Shown piece after piece: positions 28,008 through 36,841 of a DNA stretch of 64,000 nucleotides. This DNA is from Puteibacter caeruleilacunae (GTDB lineage: Bacteria > Bacteroidota > Bacteroidia > Bacteroidales > Prolixibacteraceae). Position 1 is the first letter of the stretch, and each line of letters starts with the position of its first letter. A program made the position numbers and the translations under genes. A model generated the notes under the pieces. It was not told where the DNA came from, ran no database searches, and saw only the letters and a program-made list of their open reading frames with translations. The stretch is from positions 808,724-872,723 of the forward strand of contig SJCO01000001.1 of the NCBI GenBank assembly GCA_005217565.1. The letters run 5' to 3'.

Positions 28008-29528
28008 ATGAAGATTAAGCTGACCCTACTATTGTCGTTGTGCATGCTTACGCTGGTAAGTATGTCTGGCAATGATATGAATAAACCTAATGTGATTATC
28101 ATCCTTGCAGATGACCTTGGATTTGGAGATGTTCATCTACTAAATAATACATCGAAAATCCCTACACCTCATTTAGATCAGATGGGAAAAGACGGAATGA
28201 TCTTTACCGACGCACATTCCGGATCGGCAGTCTGCACGCCCACCAGGTATGGAGTTTTAACTGGTAGATATTGCTGGAGAACATGGAAGAAAAGAGGTGT
28301 GCTTAATGGGTATGATCGTCATTTGATTGATCCGGATAGAAGTACTGTGGCCGATGTATTTAAATCTGCCGGATATGCTACTGGTTGTATTGGCAAGTGG
28401 CATTTAGGGATGGACATGCCATTTAAACACGATCGACCGGATCGTCCGAAGGGTGAGGCTTACCTGGATGTTAGTCAAGCAATCGATAATGGACCTACAG
28501 AGAATGGTTTCGATTATTATTACGGGATTTCAGCATCATTAGATTTTCCTCCTTATCAGTTTATCGAAAATGATCATTTTGTAGGAGCGTCTGATCGTAT
28601 CTTTGATGCTTCTGGATTTCCAATGTATCGTCGCAAAGGTGAGGGCAATGCCGATTTTGTCCATACAGACTGTCTTGATGTACTTACGGCAAAGGCTAAG
28701 GCGTTCATTGATGAGCATCAAGAGGATCCGTTCTTTTTGTATTTTCCACTGACAGCACCGCATAAACCTGTTGCTCCGCATCCACGCTTCAGAGGATTAT
28801 CGAAAATGGGACACTATGGTGATTTTGTGATGCAGGTCGACTGGACAGTTGGACAGATCTTGGATCAGCTCAAGCAGTTGAATATTGATGAGAATACTAT
28901 GGTTATTCTTACCAGTGATAATGCATCATTTATGTACCAGGTTGATCGAACTGATAAGTATGATCATTGCCATGTTGCTGATAGCTCAATGCAGGCATTT
29001 GATGTGAAAAATCATCGGTCGAATTACCAATTTAGAGGTACGAAAGCTGATATCTGGGAAGGAGGTCATCGTGTTCCGTTTATGGTAAAATGGCCTAAAG
29101 GAGTAAAAACGGCAACACGCTGCGATGAAACAATCTGCTTGACCGATTTCTATGCGACTTTCTGTGAATTACTGAATCTTAATCATGATAGGAATGCTGC
29201 AGGAGAAGATAGTTTTAGCTTTTTGCCATTGCTTCAGGGGCATGAAAAGATGAGAGAAGAGCCTGTAATTAATCATTCATCTGGGGGTATGTTTGCCATC
29301 AGAAATAAAGATTGGAAACTTGTATTGGGTAATGGTTCAGGTGGCAGAGAGGCACCTCGCGGGAATGCATTTGCAGGGCCATATCAATTGTATAACTTGA
29401 GTACAGATATCTCGGAGAGCGTGAATGTTTATGATGAAAATACTAACGTGGTTGAAGAAATGCTGAAGACATTCGATCTTATTTTTGAACGAACGGAGAC
29501 AAAGGTAAAGCATAAGAATATAGAGTAA
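28008..29528 (+). CDS. Secreted sulfatase (S1 family), sulfatase 2
   Basis: The 506-residue enzyme has the sulfatase signature CTPTR with Cys76 as the formylglycine precursor. ADD at the metal site, GKWHLG and TSDNA follow in the expected order. The segment CTPTRYGVLTGRYCWRT is characteristic of a subgroup of Bacteroidota sulfatases that act on sulfated host or algal glycans, but I do not assign the subfamily. A signal peptide lies at residues 1-22. The gene starts 7 nt after the GH2 stop, so galactosidase and sulfatase are made together; this suggests desulfation paired with galactose removal. Confidence 0.93.
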   Translation: MKIKLTLLLSLCMLTLVSMSGNDMNKPNVIIILADDLGFGDVHLLNNTSKIPTPHLDQMGKDGMIFTDAHSGSAVCTPTRYGVLTGRYCWRTWKKRGVLNGYDRHLIDPDRSTVADVFKSAGYATGCIGKWHLGMDMPFKHDRPDRPKGEAYLDVSQAIDNGPTENGFDYYYGISASLDFPPYQFIENDHFVGASDRIFDASGFPMYRRKGEGNADFVHTDCLDVLTAKAKAFIDEHQEDPFFLYFPLTAPHKPVAPHPRFRGLSKMGHYGDFVMQVDWTVGQILDQLKQLNIDENTMVILTSDNASFMYQVDRTDKYDHCHVADSSMQAFDVKNHRSNYQFRGTKADIWEGGHRVPFMVKWPKGVKTATRCDETICLTDFYATFCELLNLNHDRNAAGEDSFSFLPLLQGHEKMREEPVINHSSGGMFAIRNKDWKLVLGNGSGGREAPRGNAFAGPYQLYNLSTDISESVNVYDENTNVVEEMLKTFDLIFERTETKVKHKNIE

Positions 29529-29560
29529 TATTGTTGAGAACCAGATAGAAAAAGCTTAGA

Positions 29561-29639
29561 GGGGGGAGGTTATACGAATTTACCCCCTCTTTGAAAATGA
29601 ATTATCCCCCGTGATAGGGGTGAAAATATTATTCCTTTG
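29561..29639 (+). promoter_or_regulatory. PUL operator/promoter site 5 (sulfatase 3)
   Basis: The half-site GAATTTACCCCCTCT has its first C at 29583 and the second, ATTATCCCCC, has its first C at 29606, 23 bp later. A -7-like TTCCTTTG (7 of 8 matches to TAnnTTTG) lies at 29632-29639, 49 bp after the first C. A G-rich stretch at 29561-29566 can pair with the first half-site, so part of this region may double as a terminator of the upstream operon. The leader before sulfatase 3 would be about 140 nt. Confidence 0.55.
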
Positions 29640-29788
29640 AGTTTAGGAATAGTAAAGATTAACTAACAAAATGGAAATCAGATTTAGTAGTTATTGGTAG
29701 TATCGTTGATGTTATTGTGTTTTGCAATTTCGGAGATAACACATAGTTCTTCTAATCTGAGTATCAAAAGATCAAAAAATCTTAAGTA

Positions 29789-31210
29789 ATGAATTATTCA
29801 AAAAAAGCAACGAGTGCTATTTTAGGCGCACTCACCTTAATGATGCCTGGTATTCATCAGGCAAAAGCAGGAGAAGGACAGGCCGACAAAAGTAAACCTA
29901 ACTTCATCCTTATTTTGGCTGACGATTTGGGTTTTGGAGATTTAAGTTACAATGGGAGTTCGCAGATTAAAACTCCCAACATTGATAAATTGGCCAAGAC
30001 TGGTGTGATGTGTAGTCATGGATATGTTTCTGCTCCGGTATGTAGTCCGTCGCGTGCAGGAATCATGACAGGTCGTAATCAGGTGAGCTTTGGTCATGAT
30101 AACAACATTGGAGGTTCACAGAAGGGTTTTGATCCCAATTATCTGGGTCTACCTGTTACAGAGACGACGATTGCTGATCGACTGGGAAAGCTGGGCTATG
30201 TGAATGGATTAATCGGGAAATGGCATTTGGGTGAAAAGCCTCATTTTCATCCATTGAAAAGAGGATTTCATGAGTTCTGGGGCTATACAGGTGGCGGACA
30301 TGATTACTTTACACAAAAGCCGGATGGTAGAGGCTATCAAAGTCCGATAGAATGTAACTACAAGAAGCCTCAGCCTATTACTTATATCACCGACGATAAA
30401 GGGGATGAGTGTGTTGATTTCATCAAACGTCATAAAAAGGAACCATTCTTTTTGTTTGCTTCGTTTAATGCACCCCATGCACCAATGCAGGCAACTAAAG
30501 AGGATTTGGAGCTTTATAAGCATGTGAAAGATAAGAAGCGCAGAACCTACTGTGGAATGGTGCATCGATTAGATGTAAACGTTGGTAAAATCCTCAAAAC
30601 CGTAGAGAAAGAAGGTCTTACTGATAATACGGTGATTGTATTCTTAAGCGATAATGGTGGTCCTGTGAATAGTAATGGTTCATTGAATGCTCCACTGAAT
30701 GGTCAGAAAGGTATATTGATGGAAGGCGGAATGCATGTTCCATTTATTATGAGTTGGAAAGGGAAGTTGCCTGCAGGTAAAGTTTACGATAAGCCTGTGA
30801 TTAGTCTTGATTTAGCTTCTACTTTCGTGCAGCTGGCTGGTGGTACTGTTACTCCTGAAGATAAGCTTGATGGAGTGAATTTGGTACCTTATCTTGATGG
30901 TTCGAATATGGCTACTCCACATGAGGAGTTGAAGTGGAGGTTTACAATTAGTGCGGCTATCAGAATCGGAGACTGGAAACTAATTCGTTTACCAGATAGA
31001 TTCCCTATGTTGTTTAATCTAAAAGATGATCTTTCAGAGCAGAATGATGTAGCAATGCAGCATATCGAGAAAACGAAAGCGATGTTGAAGAAACTCGGAC
31101 AATGGGACGTTGTGCAACCTCATCCAGTATTTCTTGAAGGACCTGTATGGAGAAAGAATCAGGTAAGTTTATATGATCTGGACTACGAGCTAGATCAACC
31201 GAAGAAATAG
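29789..31210 (+). CDS. Secreted sulfatase (S1 family), sulfatase 3
   Basis: The 473-residue enzyme has signature CSPSR with Cys85 as the formylglycine precursor, ADD at the metal site, GKWHLGE and the SDNGGP motif. A signal peptide ends near HQAKA. It is shorter than sulfatase 2 and its sequence is distinct from both others, so the three probably differ in sulfate position or sugar. It has its own upstream operator site and its own downstream terminator, so it is a single-gene unit in the HTCS-1 set. Confidence 0.93.
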   Translation: MNYSKKATSAILGALTLMMPGIHQAKAGEGQADKSKPNFILILADDLGFGDLSYNGSSQIKTPNIDKLAKTGVMCSHGYVSAPVCSPSRAGIMTGRNQVSFGHDNNIGGSQKGFDPNYLGLPVTETTIADRLGKLGYVNGLIGKWHLGEKPHFHPLKRGFHEFWGYTGGGHDYFTQKPDGRGYQSPIECNYKKPQPITYITDDKGDECVDFIKRHKKEPFFLFASFNAPHAPMQATKEDLELYKHVKDKKRRTYCGMVHRLDVNVGKILKTVEKEGLTDNTVIVFLSDNGGPVNSNGSLNAPLNGQKGILMEGGMHVPFIMSWKGKLPAGKVYDKPVISLDLASTFVQLAGGTVTPEDKLDGVNLVPYLDGSNMATPHEELKWRFTISAAIRIGDWKLIRLPDRFPMLFNLKDDLSEQNDVAMQHIEKTKAMLKKLGQWDVVQPHPVFLEGPVWRKNQVSLYDLDYELDQPKK

Positions 31211-31231
31211 AAATTAGTGTTTTTCCATAGC

Positions 31232-31270
31232 ATGTTTAATAATGGGTTATCTCGAAAGAGGTAGCCCATT
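31232..31270 (+). terminator. Terminator/39-bp repeat, copy 1
   Basis: A 13-bp stem (AATGGGTTATCTC with GAGGTAGCCCATT, two wobble pairs) closes on a GAAA tetraloop at 31241-31270, about 30 nt after the sulfatase 3 stop. Including eight to nine preceding bases, the 39 bp are identical to 39804-39842. The T tail is broken (ATTTG), so termination may be weaker than in copy 2. Confidence 0.8.
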
Positions 31271-31331
31271 ATTTGTCATTGGGGGTAAGCTAATAGTTAT
31301 GGGGAGTTTGCGAACTATATTTTTACGACGC

Positions 31332-31364
31332 TTTTAGAGCGAGTAATTAGTTATAATAGTTTTG
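31332..31364 (+). promoter_or_regulatory. Probable promoter of the ECF sigma gene
   Basis: A perfect -7 element TAGTTTTG lies at 31357-31364 with a TTTTAG (-33-like) at 31332-31337, about 19-20 bp upstream. The leader before the GTG start would be about 40 nt. Confidence 0.5.
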
Positions 31365-31410
31365 CCTAAAAAATTTGCTATATTTCGAACGGAAAATTAG
31401 CTAAACTAAC

Positions 31411-31977
31411 GTGAACTCTCAGAAAATTAAAATAAAATTGCTTGATGGACAGGAATTTGCATTGAAGGAATTCTTTGATGCTAATTATCCAATATTTTGT
31501 TCGTTTGCTGCAAAATTTATCAATAATTCATCAGTCTGCGAAGATATTGTTCAAGAGGCATTTGTTTCTTTTTGGGAAAAAGAAAAAGTGTTCGTTAATA
31601 ATGTAACAATAAAATCTTTCTTCTATAAAACCATCAGAAATTCATGTCTTGATTATTTGAAGCATGAACAGGTAAAGAATAAGTTTCTTGGTTATGAGTA
31701 CGATCGAGTGGAATCGTCGGAGTTCTTTCTTGAAGAGGTATTAAAAAACGAAGCTTACAAAATCATTTATCATCAGGTAAATAAATTGCCTACCACCGGA
31801 AGGAAAATTATCCTATTTGCATTAAAGGGAATGAGTAATGAAGATATAGCTCAAGAATTGAACATTGCTGTAAATACTGTAAAGACACATAAGGCTAGGG
31901 CATATGCGACTTTGAGAAATGAATTAAGCCATGTGTTTTTATTGTATATCTCTCTTAAAAATAATTTCAAGGCTTAA
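31411..31977 (+). CDS. ECF RNA polymerase sigma factor
   Basis: The 188-residue protein has the two ECF regions. Region 2 is CEDIVQEAFVSFWEKE at about residues 48-65 and region 4 is a helix-turn-helix near 150-170 (MSNEDIAQELNIAVNTVKTHKA). In Bacteroidota such factors work with an adjacent FecR anti-sigma and an STN-type SusC, exactly the genes that follow. The start is GTG 31411; no ATG fits. It should switch on SusC-2/SusD-2 when the transporter binds its ligand. Confidence 0.93.
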   Translation: MNSQKIKIKLLDGQEFALKEFFDANYPIFCSFAAKFINNSSVCEDIVQEAFVSFWEKEKVFVNNVTIKSFFYKTIRNSCLDYLKHEQVKNKFLGYEYDRVESSEFFLEEVLKNEAYKIIYHQVNKLPTTGRKIILFALKGMSNEDIAQELNIAVNTVKTHKARAYATLRNELSHVFLLYISLKNNFKA

Positions 31978-32087
31978 GTATTAGATATTTAGTTTGTTAT
32001 GATTGTTGTGTGAGCGTTTGGGAAAGAAAAAGTAAAATTTTTTCATTTTCATGTAGTCCCAAATCAATTTCTTGTCGTTTTAGGGGT

Positions 32088-33275
32088 ATGAAGAATATTT
32101 TTGAAAGTATTAAGATAGGGAGTTTAATCGGGAAGAATTGGATTGGTCGTGCATCAAAGAAGGAGAATAGTGACCTTGATGCCTGGACTAAGGATTGTGT
32201 GGAGAATCAGGAACTTTTTAATATTCTACAGGAAGACAAGGAAATTGTATCAGCAATAGAACGGTATGATCAATTTAATAGTGAAAAAGCCTGGAGTGCT
32301 TATGAGAGAAGAATAGGGGGAATTGCCCGGAAAAGACGATTAAAGAAGTTTGCAGTTGCTGCATCTACAATTCTTGTATTGAGTATATCAATTATAGCAG
32401 TATATCAATATCTTTCTAGTAAGGTTGACACTGTGGATGAAACAGCGGTTGCTCAAATTGAACCAGGAGAACCAAAGGCCTATCTGGAATCTTCGAAAGG
32501 AGAAAAGTGGGATTTACAGAACTTGAATGATCAACATCGAGAGGAATTGAAGCAGAAAGTAGGTGTGTCGGTTGATGGTAATACAATTGTTGATACTAAA
32601 GACGCAGACATAGAGGCAGAGCCTGAATGGATGACGCTGGTTACCCCAAGAGGGGGGGAATATAAAATGGTGCTTGAAGATAGTACTGAAGTTTGGTTGA
32701 ATGCTGATTCTAGATTAGTGTTTCCTAATAAGTTTGTTGGAACAAAAAGATTGGTTAAACTGGAAGGAGAGGCATACTTTAGTGTTCGAAAGAATAAACA
32801 GCTTCCTTTTATTGTGGAGTTGAATGGTATGCAGGTGCGTGTGTTGGGAACCCAATTTAATGTATCGGCATACAACAATGATGTTTCAATAAAAACTACA
32901 TTAGTTGAGGGGAAAGTTTCTCTCTATCAGCAAGAGTCAGCTGTAGATGATATTGTTTTAAATCCAGGGCAACAGGGTATTTATAATAAGGATGAGACTA
33001 TTATAAATGTTAAAGAAGTAGATGTCAGTCAGTATATATCATGGAAAGATGGTCGATTTGTCTTTACGTATGAGACACTTGAGCAAATCACCAGAATTCT
33101 GGAGCGTTGGTATGATGTTGAATTCGAATTTCAGGATGAGGCATTAAAATCAGTGCGTTTCTCAGGAGAATTTCTTAGGTATGATAATCTGGATGAGATA
33201 TTTAAGATCATTAGGAAAACGGGAACTTCGATAGACTTCAATAATAATGGAAAAACAATAAAGATAACTAGATAA
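32088..33275 (+). CDS. FecR-family anti-sigma factor
   Basis: The 395-residue inner-membrane protein holds the ECF sigma inactive until signalled. The cytoplasmic N terminus is followed by one membrane segment at about residues 88-108 (FAVAASTILVLSISIIAVY). The periplasmic FecR domain contains TPRGGEYKMVLEDSTEVWLNA and RLVKLEGEAYFSV. The DUF4974 domain closes the protein (GRFVFTYETLEQITRIL, VRFSGEF), the part that usually contacts the STN domain. The frame is open from GTG 32010, but ATG 32088 is preferred because the family begins near there. The gap to the sigma gene is 110 bp. Confidence 0.92.
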   Translation: MKNIFESIKIGSLIGKNWIGRASKKENSDLDAWTKDCVENQELFNILQEDKEIVSAIERYDQFNSEKAWSAYERRIGGIARKRRLKKFAVAASTILVLSISIIAVYQYLSSKVDTVDETAVAQIEPGEPKAYLESSKGEKWDLQNLNDQHREELKQKVGVSVDGNTIVDTKDADIEAEPEWMTLVTPRGGEYKMVLEDSTEVWLNADSRLVFPNKFVGTKRLVKLEGEAYFSVRKNKQLPFIVELNGMQVRVLGTQFNVSAYNNDVSIKTTLVEGKVSLYQQESAVDDIVLNPGQQGIYNKDETIINVKEVDVSQYISWKDGRFVFTYETLEQITRILERWYDVEFEFQDEALKSVRFSGEFLRYDNLDEIFKIIRKTGTSIDFNNNGKTIKITR

Positions 33276-33283
33276 TTAAACCC

Positions 33284-33333
33284 GGAGAGAATTGGCCGTT
33301 CTCTCCAGGCTATATCTCCCAGTTGGAGCTGGG
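33284..33333 (+). other. Twin hairpins between FecR and SusC-2
   Basis: Two perfect hairpins sit in the 87-bp gap: GGAGAGAA/TTCTCTCC with a 7-nt loop (33284-33306) and CCCAG/CTGGG with a 6-nt loop (33318-33333). Neither has a T run. They could stabilise or process the mRNA so that the abundant transporter is made at a different level from its regulators, or be part of the ECF-dependent promoter region. Confidence 0.55.
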
Positions 33334-33362
33334 ACATTGTTAAATAATAACATTTCAAAATT

Positions 33363-36300
33363 ATGAAAAAAACGTTGAGGACAAAAATCTTATCCTTTTT
33401 TCAAGGGATAGGATTAAAATTTGTTTTGATTATGAAATTAACTCTTTTTCTACTCTGTTTGAACGTATTTGTGGTTTCGGCAAGTAGTTATTCGCAAGTT
33501 GCAAAGTTTACTCTCAAAGGAGAAAACGTTGAACTTGAGGAAGTTTTGCAGAAAATTAAGCAGTCGAGTGAGTTTTCATTCTTCTATAATCATGAGTTGG
33601 TGGATGTGAAGAAGGCTGTGAACTACAATGTTCGTAATGCAACAATAAATGAACTATTAAATCAAGTATTGAAAGATACTGATTTGAAGTATGAAATTGT
33701 TGATCGGACAATCGTTATTGCACCAGATAAAAGTGCAAAAGCAGTAGCGCCAGTACCAGCGCAAAAGAAAACGATCAAAGGAAAGGTAACCGATGAAGAA
33801 GGAGAACCTCTACCTGGTGCTTCTGTTGTGGTAAAAGGAACAACTATTGGTATTACCTCTGATTTTGATGGAAACTATGAGTTGGAAATTCCTGAAGGTG
33901 TGAAAGTAATTGTTGTGTCATTTGTGGGAATGAAGCCTCAGGAAATTGAAATTGCAGGACAGACCACCATCAATGTGGTTTTAGAATCAGATGCTTTTGG
34001 TCTGGAAGAGGTTGTTGCTGTAGGATACGGTTCAATGAAAAAGATCAACATGTCGGGAGCAGTAGGAACGGTTTCAACCAAAGTATTGGAGAATCGTCCT
34101 ATTCGAAATATCAGTGAAGGATTGCAAGGGGCCATTGCAAACTTGAACGTAGATTTGTCAAATGGACGTTCTTCTTCTGTTCCGAATATTAATATTCGAG
34201 GTTTTGAATCGATCAATGGAGGTTCACCATTAATTATCATTGACGGTATTTCTTCGAGTGAAAGCGATTTGGCACGATTAAATCCAAATGATGTAGAATC
34301 AATGTCGGTATTAAAAGATGCTGCATCGTGCGCAATTTATGGTGCTAGAGCTTCATTTGGAGTATTGTTGATTAAAACCAAGACTGGTGATGGAAAATTG
34401 TCTGTTACCTATAATGGTGGAATGAGTTTTAGATCTCCAACAGTATTACCCGATATGGTTACTGATCCATATCAGGTAATGGTTGCCAAGGAAACAGCGG
34501 CTTATCCTTACTATTCGGACCTTTATCCTGATGAACACGTTGAGTATGCAAAATTGGTTTCTGAAGGTAAGGCTCCGGCATGGCGAATGAGTCCTGGTGA
34601 TTCTCGTTACTGGCAGCACTTTGCTTCGACCGACTGGTTCGATGAAGTATATCGCGATTATGGTGTGTCACAAGATCATAACTTTGCGATTTCTGGGAGA
34701 GAAAAGAAAACAAGTTATTACTTCTCAGGAGCAATGTTTGATGAAGATGGTATCTTCGAGCATGGAAATGATAAATTTCAAAGATATAATGTACGAAGCA
34801 AGCTAAACTTTGAAATCACCGATTGGCTAAAGGTTGGAAACAATACATCATGGGAGAATACAAGTTATAATGAACCAGCTCATCAAAGTCACTGGTTAAT
34901 GTTTCATAATATCAACCGAACCAGTCCAACTTCTCCAATCTACAATCCTGATGGTTCATATACGAGTGAAGGAGCATATATGATTGGTGGTGCTGAAAGT
35001 ATTAGGGCTAAAACTAAGAATAGTATTATCATGACTCAGCTAACAGCAGAGTTACAACTGGTTAAGGATATTTGGAAAGTAAATGGTGATTATACGGTTA
35101 AAAAAACCAACTGGAATAAAGATAGTTATAGTATTCCTGTTCCTTTCAAGACAGGTCCAGAGGAGGCAACACAGTATAAATATCCGTCTTCTTCAGTTTG
35201 GAAAGGAAATAGTACTACAGTCTATAAAGGGATAAATATTTATACTTCGATCAATAAAACATTTGAAAAACACGCTTTGTCTGGAGTGTTTGGATTTAAC
35301 CAGGAAGAGAGTATTTATGACCAGTTTGAGGCTTCCAAGAAAGATCTTATTTCTTCAGAACTTCCAACTTTAGAGTTGGCAACAGGTGATGCTACTAATG
35401 AGGCGACTTATCGCGATTGGGCAGTTCGTGGAGTTTTTGGTCGTATCAACTATATATTCGATGAAAAATACATTGTTGAAGCTAATGGGCGTTATGATGG
35501 ATCTTCTCGCTTCCCTAGTGATGATCGATTTGGATTCTTCCCTTCTTTCTCTGTTGCATGGAGATTAGATCGAGAGCGTTTTATGCCTGAACTGAGCTGG
35601 TTGTCTTCTCTGAAACCAAGAGCATCATGGGGAACGTTAGGTAACCAATCGGTAAGTAATTATGCATATATTGCTTCAATGAGTTCAGGTAAGATTTCTC
35701 AAATCTTAGGTGGTAACCAGCCAATTGCTGTATATAAACCAGGACTTGTAGCAGGTGATCTTACATGGGAAACTGTTGAGAGTTTAAATGTTGGTGTAGA
35801 CGTTGGATTATTTGATAATAAATTGAATGCTACTCTTGATATTTATGAGCGTATTACCAAAGATATGTTAACGAAGTCGAAATCACTTCCTGGCGTTTTG
35901 GGAACATCAGAACCAAAGGAAAATGCTGCAGATTTGAAAAACAGAGGATGGGAGTTAACGATTAATTGGAAGGATCAGTTTGATGTTGCAGGATCTCCTT
36001 TGAATTACAGTGTAGGATTTAATATTTCTGACAGTCGTTCATGGATTACAAAATTTGATAATCCAGATGCTTATCTTGATGACTACTATGTAGGAGAAGA
36101 AATTGGAGATATCTGGGGATTACAGTCGTTAGATTTATACCAGTCGGCAGATGAGGTTTTAAATCATGCCTATGAGGATCACTTGGCTTCAGATGAGGTT
36201 AGATATAAAGCTGTTGGGGATGTTCAGTGGAAAGATCTTGATGGTGATGGTAAGATTACTAATGGTGCTTGGCGCTATGGAAATACAGGTGATTATTCAA

Positions 36301-36818
36301 TCATCGGAAACAACCAAAGTCATTATCGATATGGTATTAATATATCAGCTGATTGGAAAAACTTTGATTTAAGAATATTCGGACAGGGAGTGGGAAAACG
36401 CGACTATTATCCCGGTAGTGGAAACCATTATTTCTGGGGTATTCTGGCACAGCCTTGGGCACAAGTATCAGAGCATATTGTGAATAATGTTTGGACGCCA
36501 GAGCGCACCGATGCTTATTTTCCAAGACTTAAAGCATATGCAGCCGAAGATTCATGGTCGGAATTAGGGATTCCTCAAACAAGATACCTGATTAATGCAG
36601 CTTACTTTAGATTAAAGAATGTAACGTTGGGTTATACACTTCCAAAGAGCTGGATGAGCAAATTAACACTGTCGAAAGTACGCTTTTATGTTAGTGCCGA
36701 AAATATCCTGACTATTTCAGATGTTACAAAATATGGAATGGATCCTGAGGTACTAAGTGGTTCAGGTGATTATCCTATGCAAAAGAAGATTTCATTCGGA
36801 ATCAATGTAATGTTTTAA
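33363..36818 (+). CDS. SusC-like transporter 2 with STN signalling domain
   Basis: The 1151-residue outer-membrane transporter carries an extra N-terminal STN domain at about residues 50-120 (FTLKGENVELEEVLQKIKQ, ATINELLNQVL), which signals to FecR. A carboxypeptidase-regulatory-like domain (KGKVTDEEGEPLPGASVVV) follows, then EEVVAVGYG, the plug and the barrel. The signal peptide is long, about 45 residues, with a double hydrophobic stretch. The C terminus ends in VMF. With the sigma and FecR genes it forms a trans-envelope signalling set. SusD-2 follows 23 bp downstream. Confidence 0.96.
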   Translation: MKKTLRTKILSFFQGIGLKFVLIMKLTLFLLCLNVFVVSASSYSQVAKFTLKGENVELEEVLQKIKQSSEFSFFYNHELVDVKKAVNYNVRNATINELLNQVLKDTDLKYEIVDRTIVIAPDKSAKAVAPVPAQKKTIKGKVTDEEGEPLPGASVVVKGTTIGITSDFDGNYELEIPEGVKVIVVSFVGMKPQEIEIAGQTTINVVLESDAFGLEEVVAVGYGSMKKINMSGAVGTVSTKVLENRPIRNISEGLQGAIANLNVDLSNGRSSSVPNINIRGFESINGGSPLIIIDGISSSESDLARLNPNDVESMSVLKDAASCAIYGARASFGVLLIKTKTGDGKLSVTYNGGMSFRSPTVLPDMVTDPYQVMVAKETAAYPYYSDLYPDEHVEYAKLVSEGKAPAWRMSPGDSRYWQHFASTDWFDEVYRDYGVSQDHNFAISGREKKTSYYFSGAMFDEDGIFEHGNDKFQRYNVRSKLNFEITDWLKVGNNTSWENTSYNEPAHQSHWLMFHNINRTSPTSPIYNPDGSYTSEGAYMIGGAESIRAKTKNSIIMTQLTAELQLVKDIWKVNGDYTVKKTNWNKDSYSIPVPFKTGPEEATQYKYPSSSVWKGNSTTVYKGINIYTSINKTFEKHALSGVFGFNQEESIYDQFEASKKDLISSELPTLELATGDATNEATYRDWAVRGVFGRINYIFDEKYIVEANGRYDGSSRFPSDDRFGFFPSFSVAWRLDRERFMPELSWLSSLKPRASWGTLGNQSVSNYAYIASMSSGKISQILGGNQPIAVYKPGLVAGDLTWETVESLNVGVDVGLFDNKLNATLDIYERITKDMLTKSKSLPGVLGTSEPKENAADLKNRGWELTINWKDQFDVAGSPLNYSVGFNISDSRSWITKFDNPDAYLDDYYVGEEIGDIWGLQSLDLYQSADEVLNHAYEDHLASDEVRYKAVGDVQWKDLDGDGKITNGAWRYGNTGDYSIIGNNQSHYRYGINISADWKNFDLRIFGQGVGKRDYYPGSGNHYFWGILAQPWAQVSEHIVNNVWTPERTDAYFPRLKAYAAEDSWSELGIPQTRYLINAAYFRLKNVTLGYTLPKSWMSKLTLSKVRFYVSAENILTISDVTKYGMDPEVLSGSGDYPMQKKISFGINVMF

Positions 36819-36841
36819 TGATAAAATTTGATTGATTAATC

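Noticed and set aside
31281-31304. G-runs GGGGGTAA and GGGGAG before the ECF sigma gene, as a sixth HTCS-1 site in reverse
   Set aside because: The spacing is about 20 bp, the orientation is opposite, and the distance to the -7 element does not fit the other five sites.
31379-31386. TATATTTC as the -7 element of the ECF sigma gene
   Set aside because: The TTTG before it is only 14 bp away, too close; the perfect TAGTTTTG at 31357 with a -33-like element at normal distance is a better choice.
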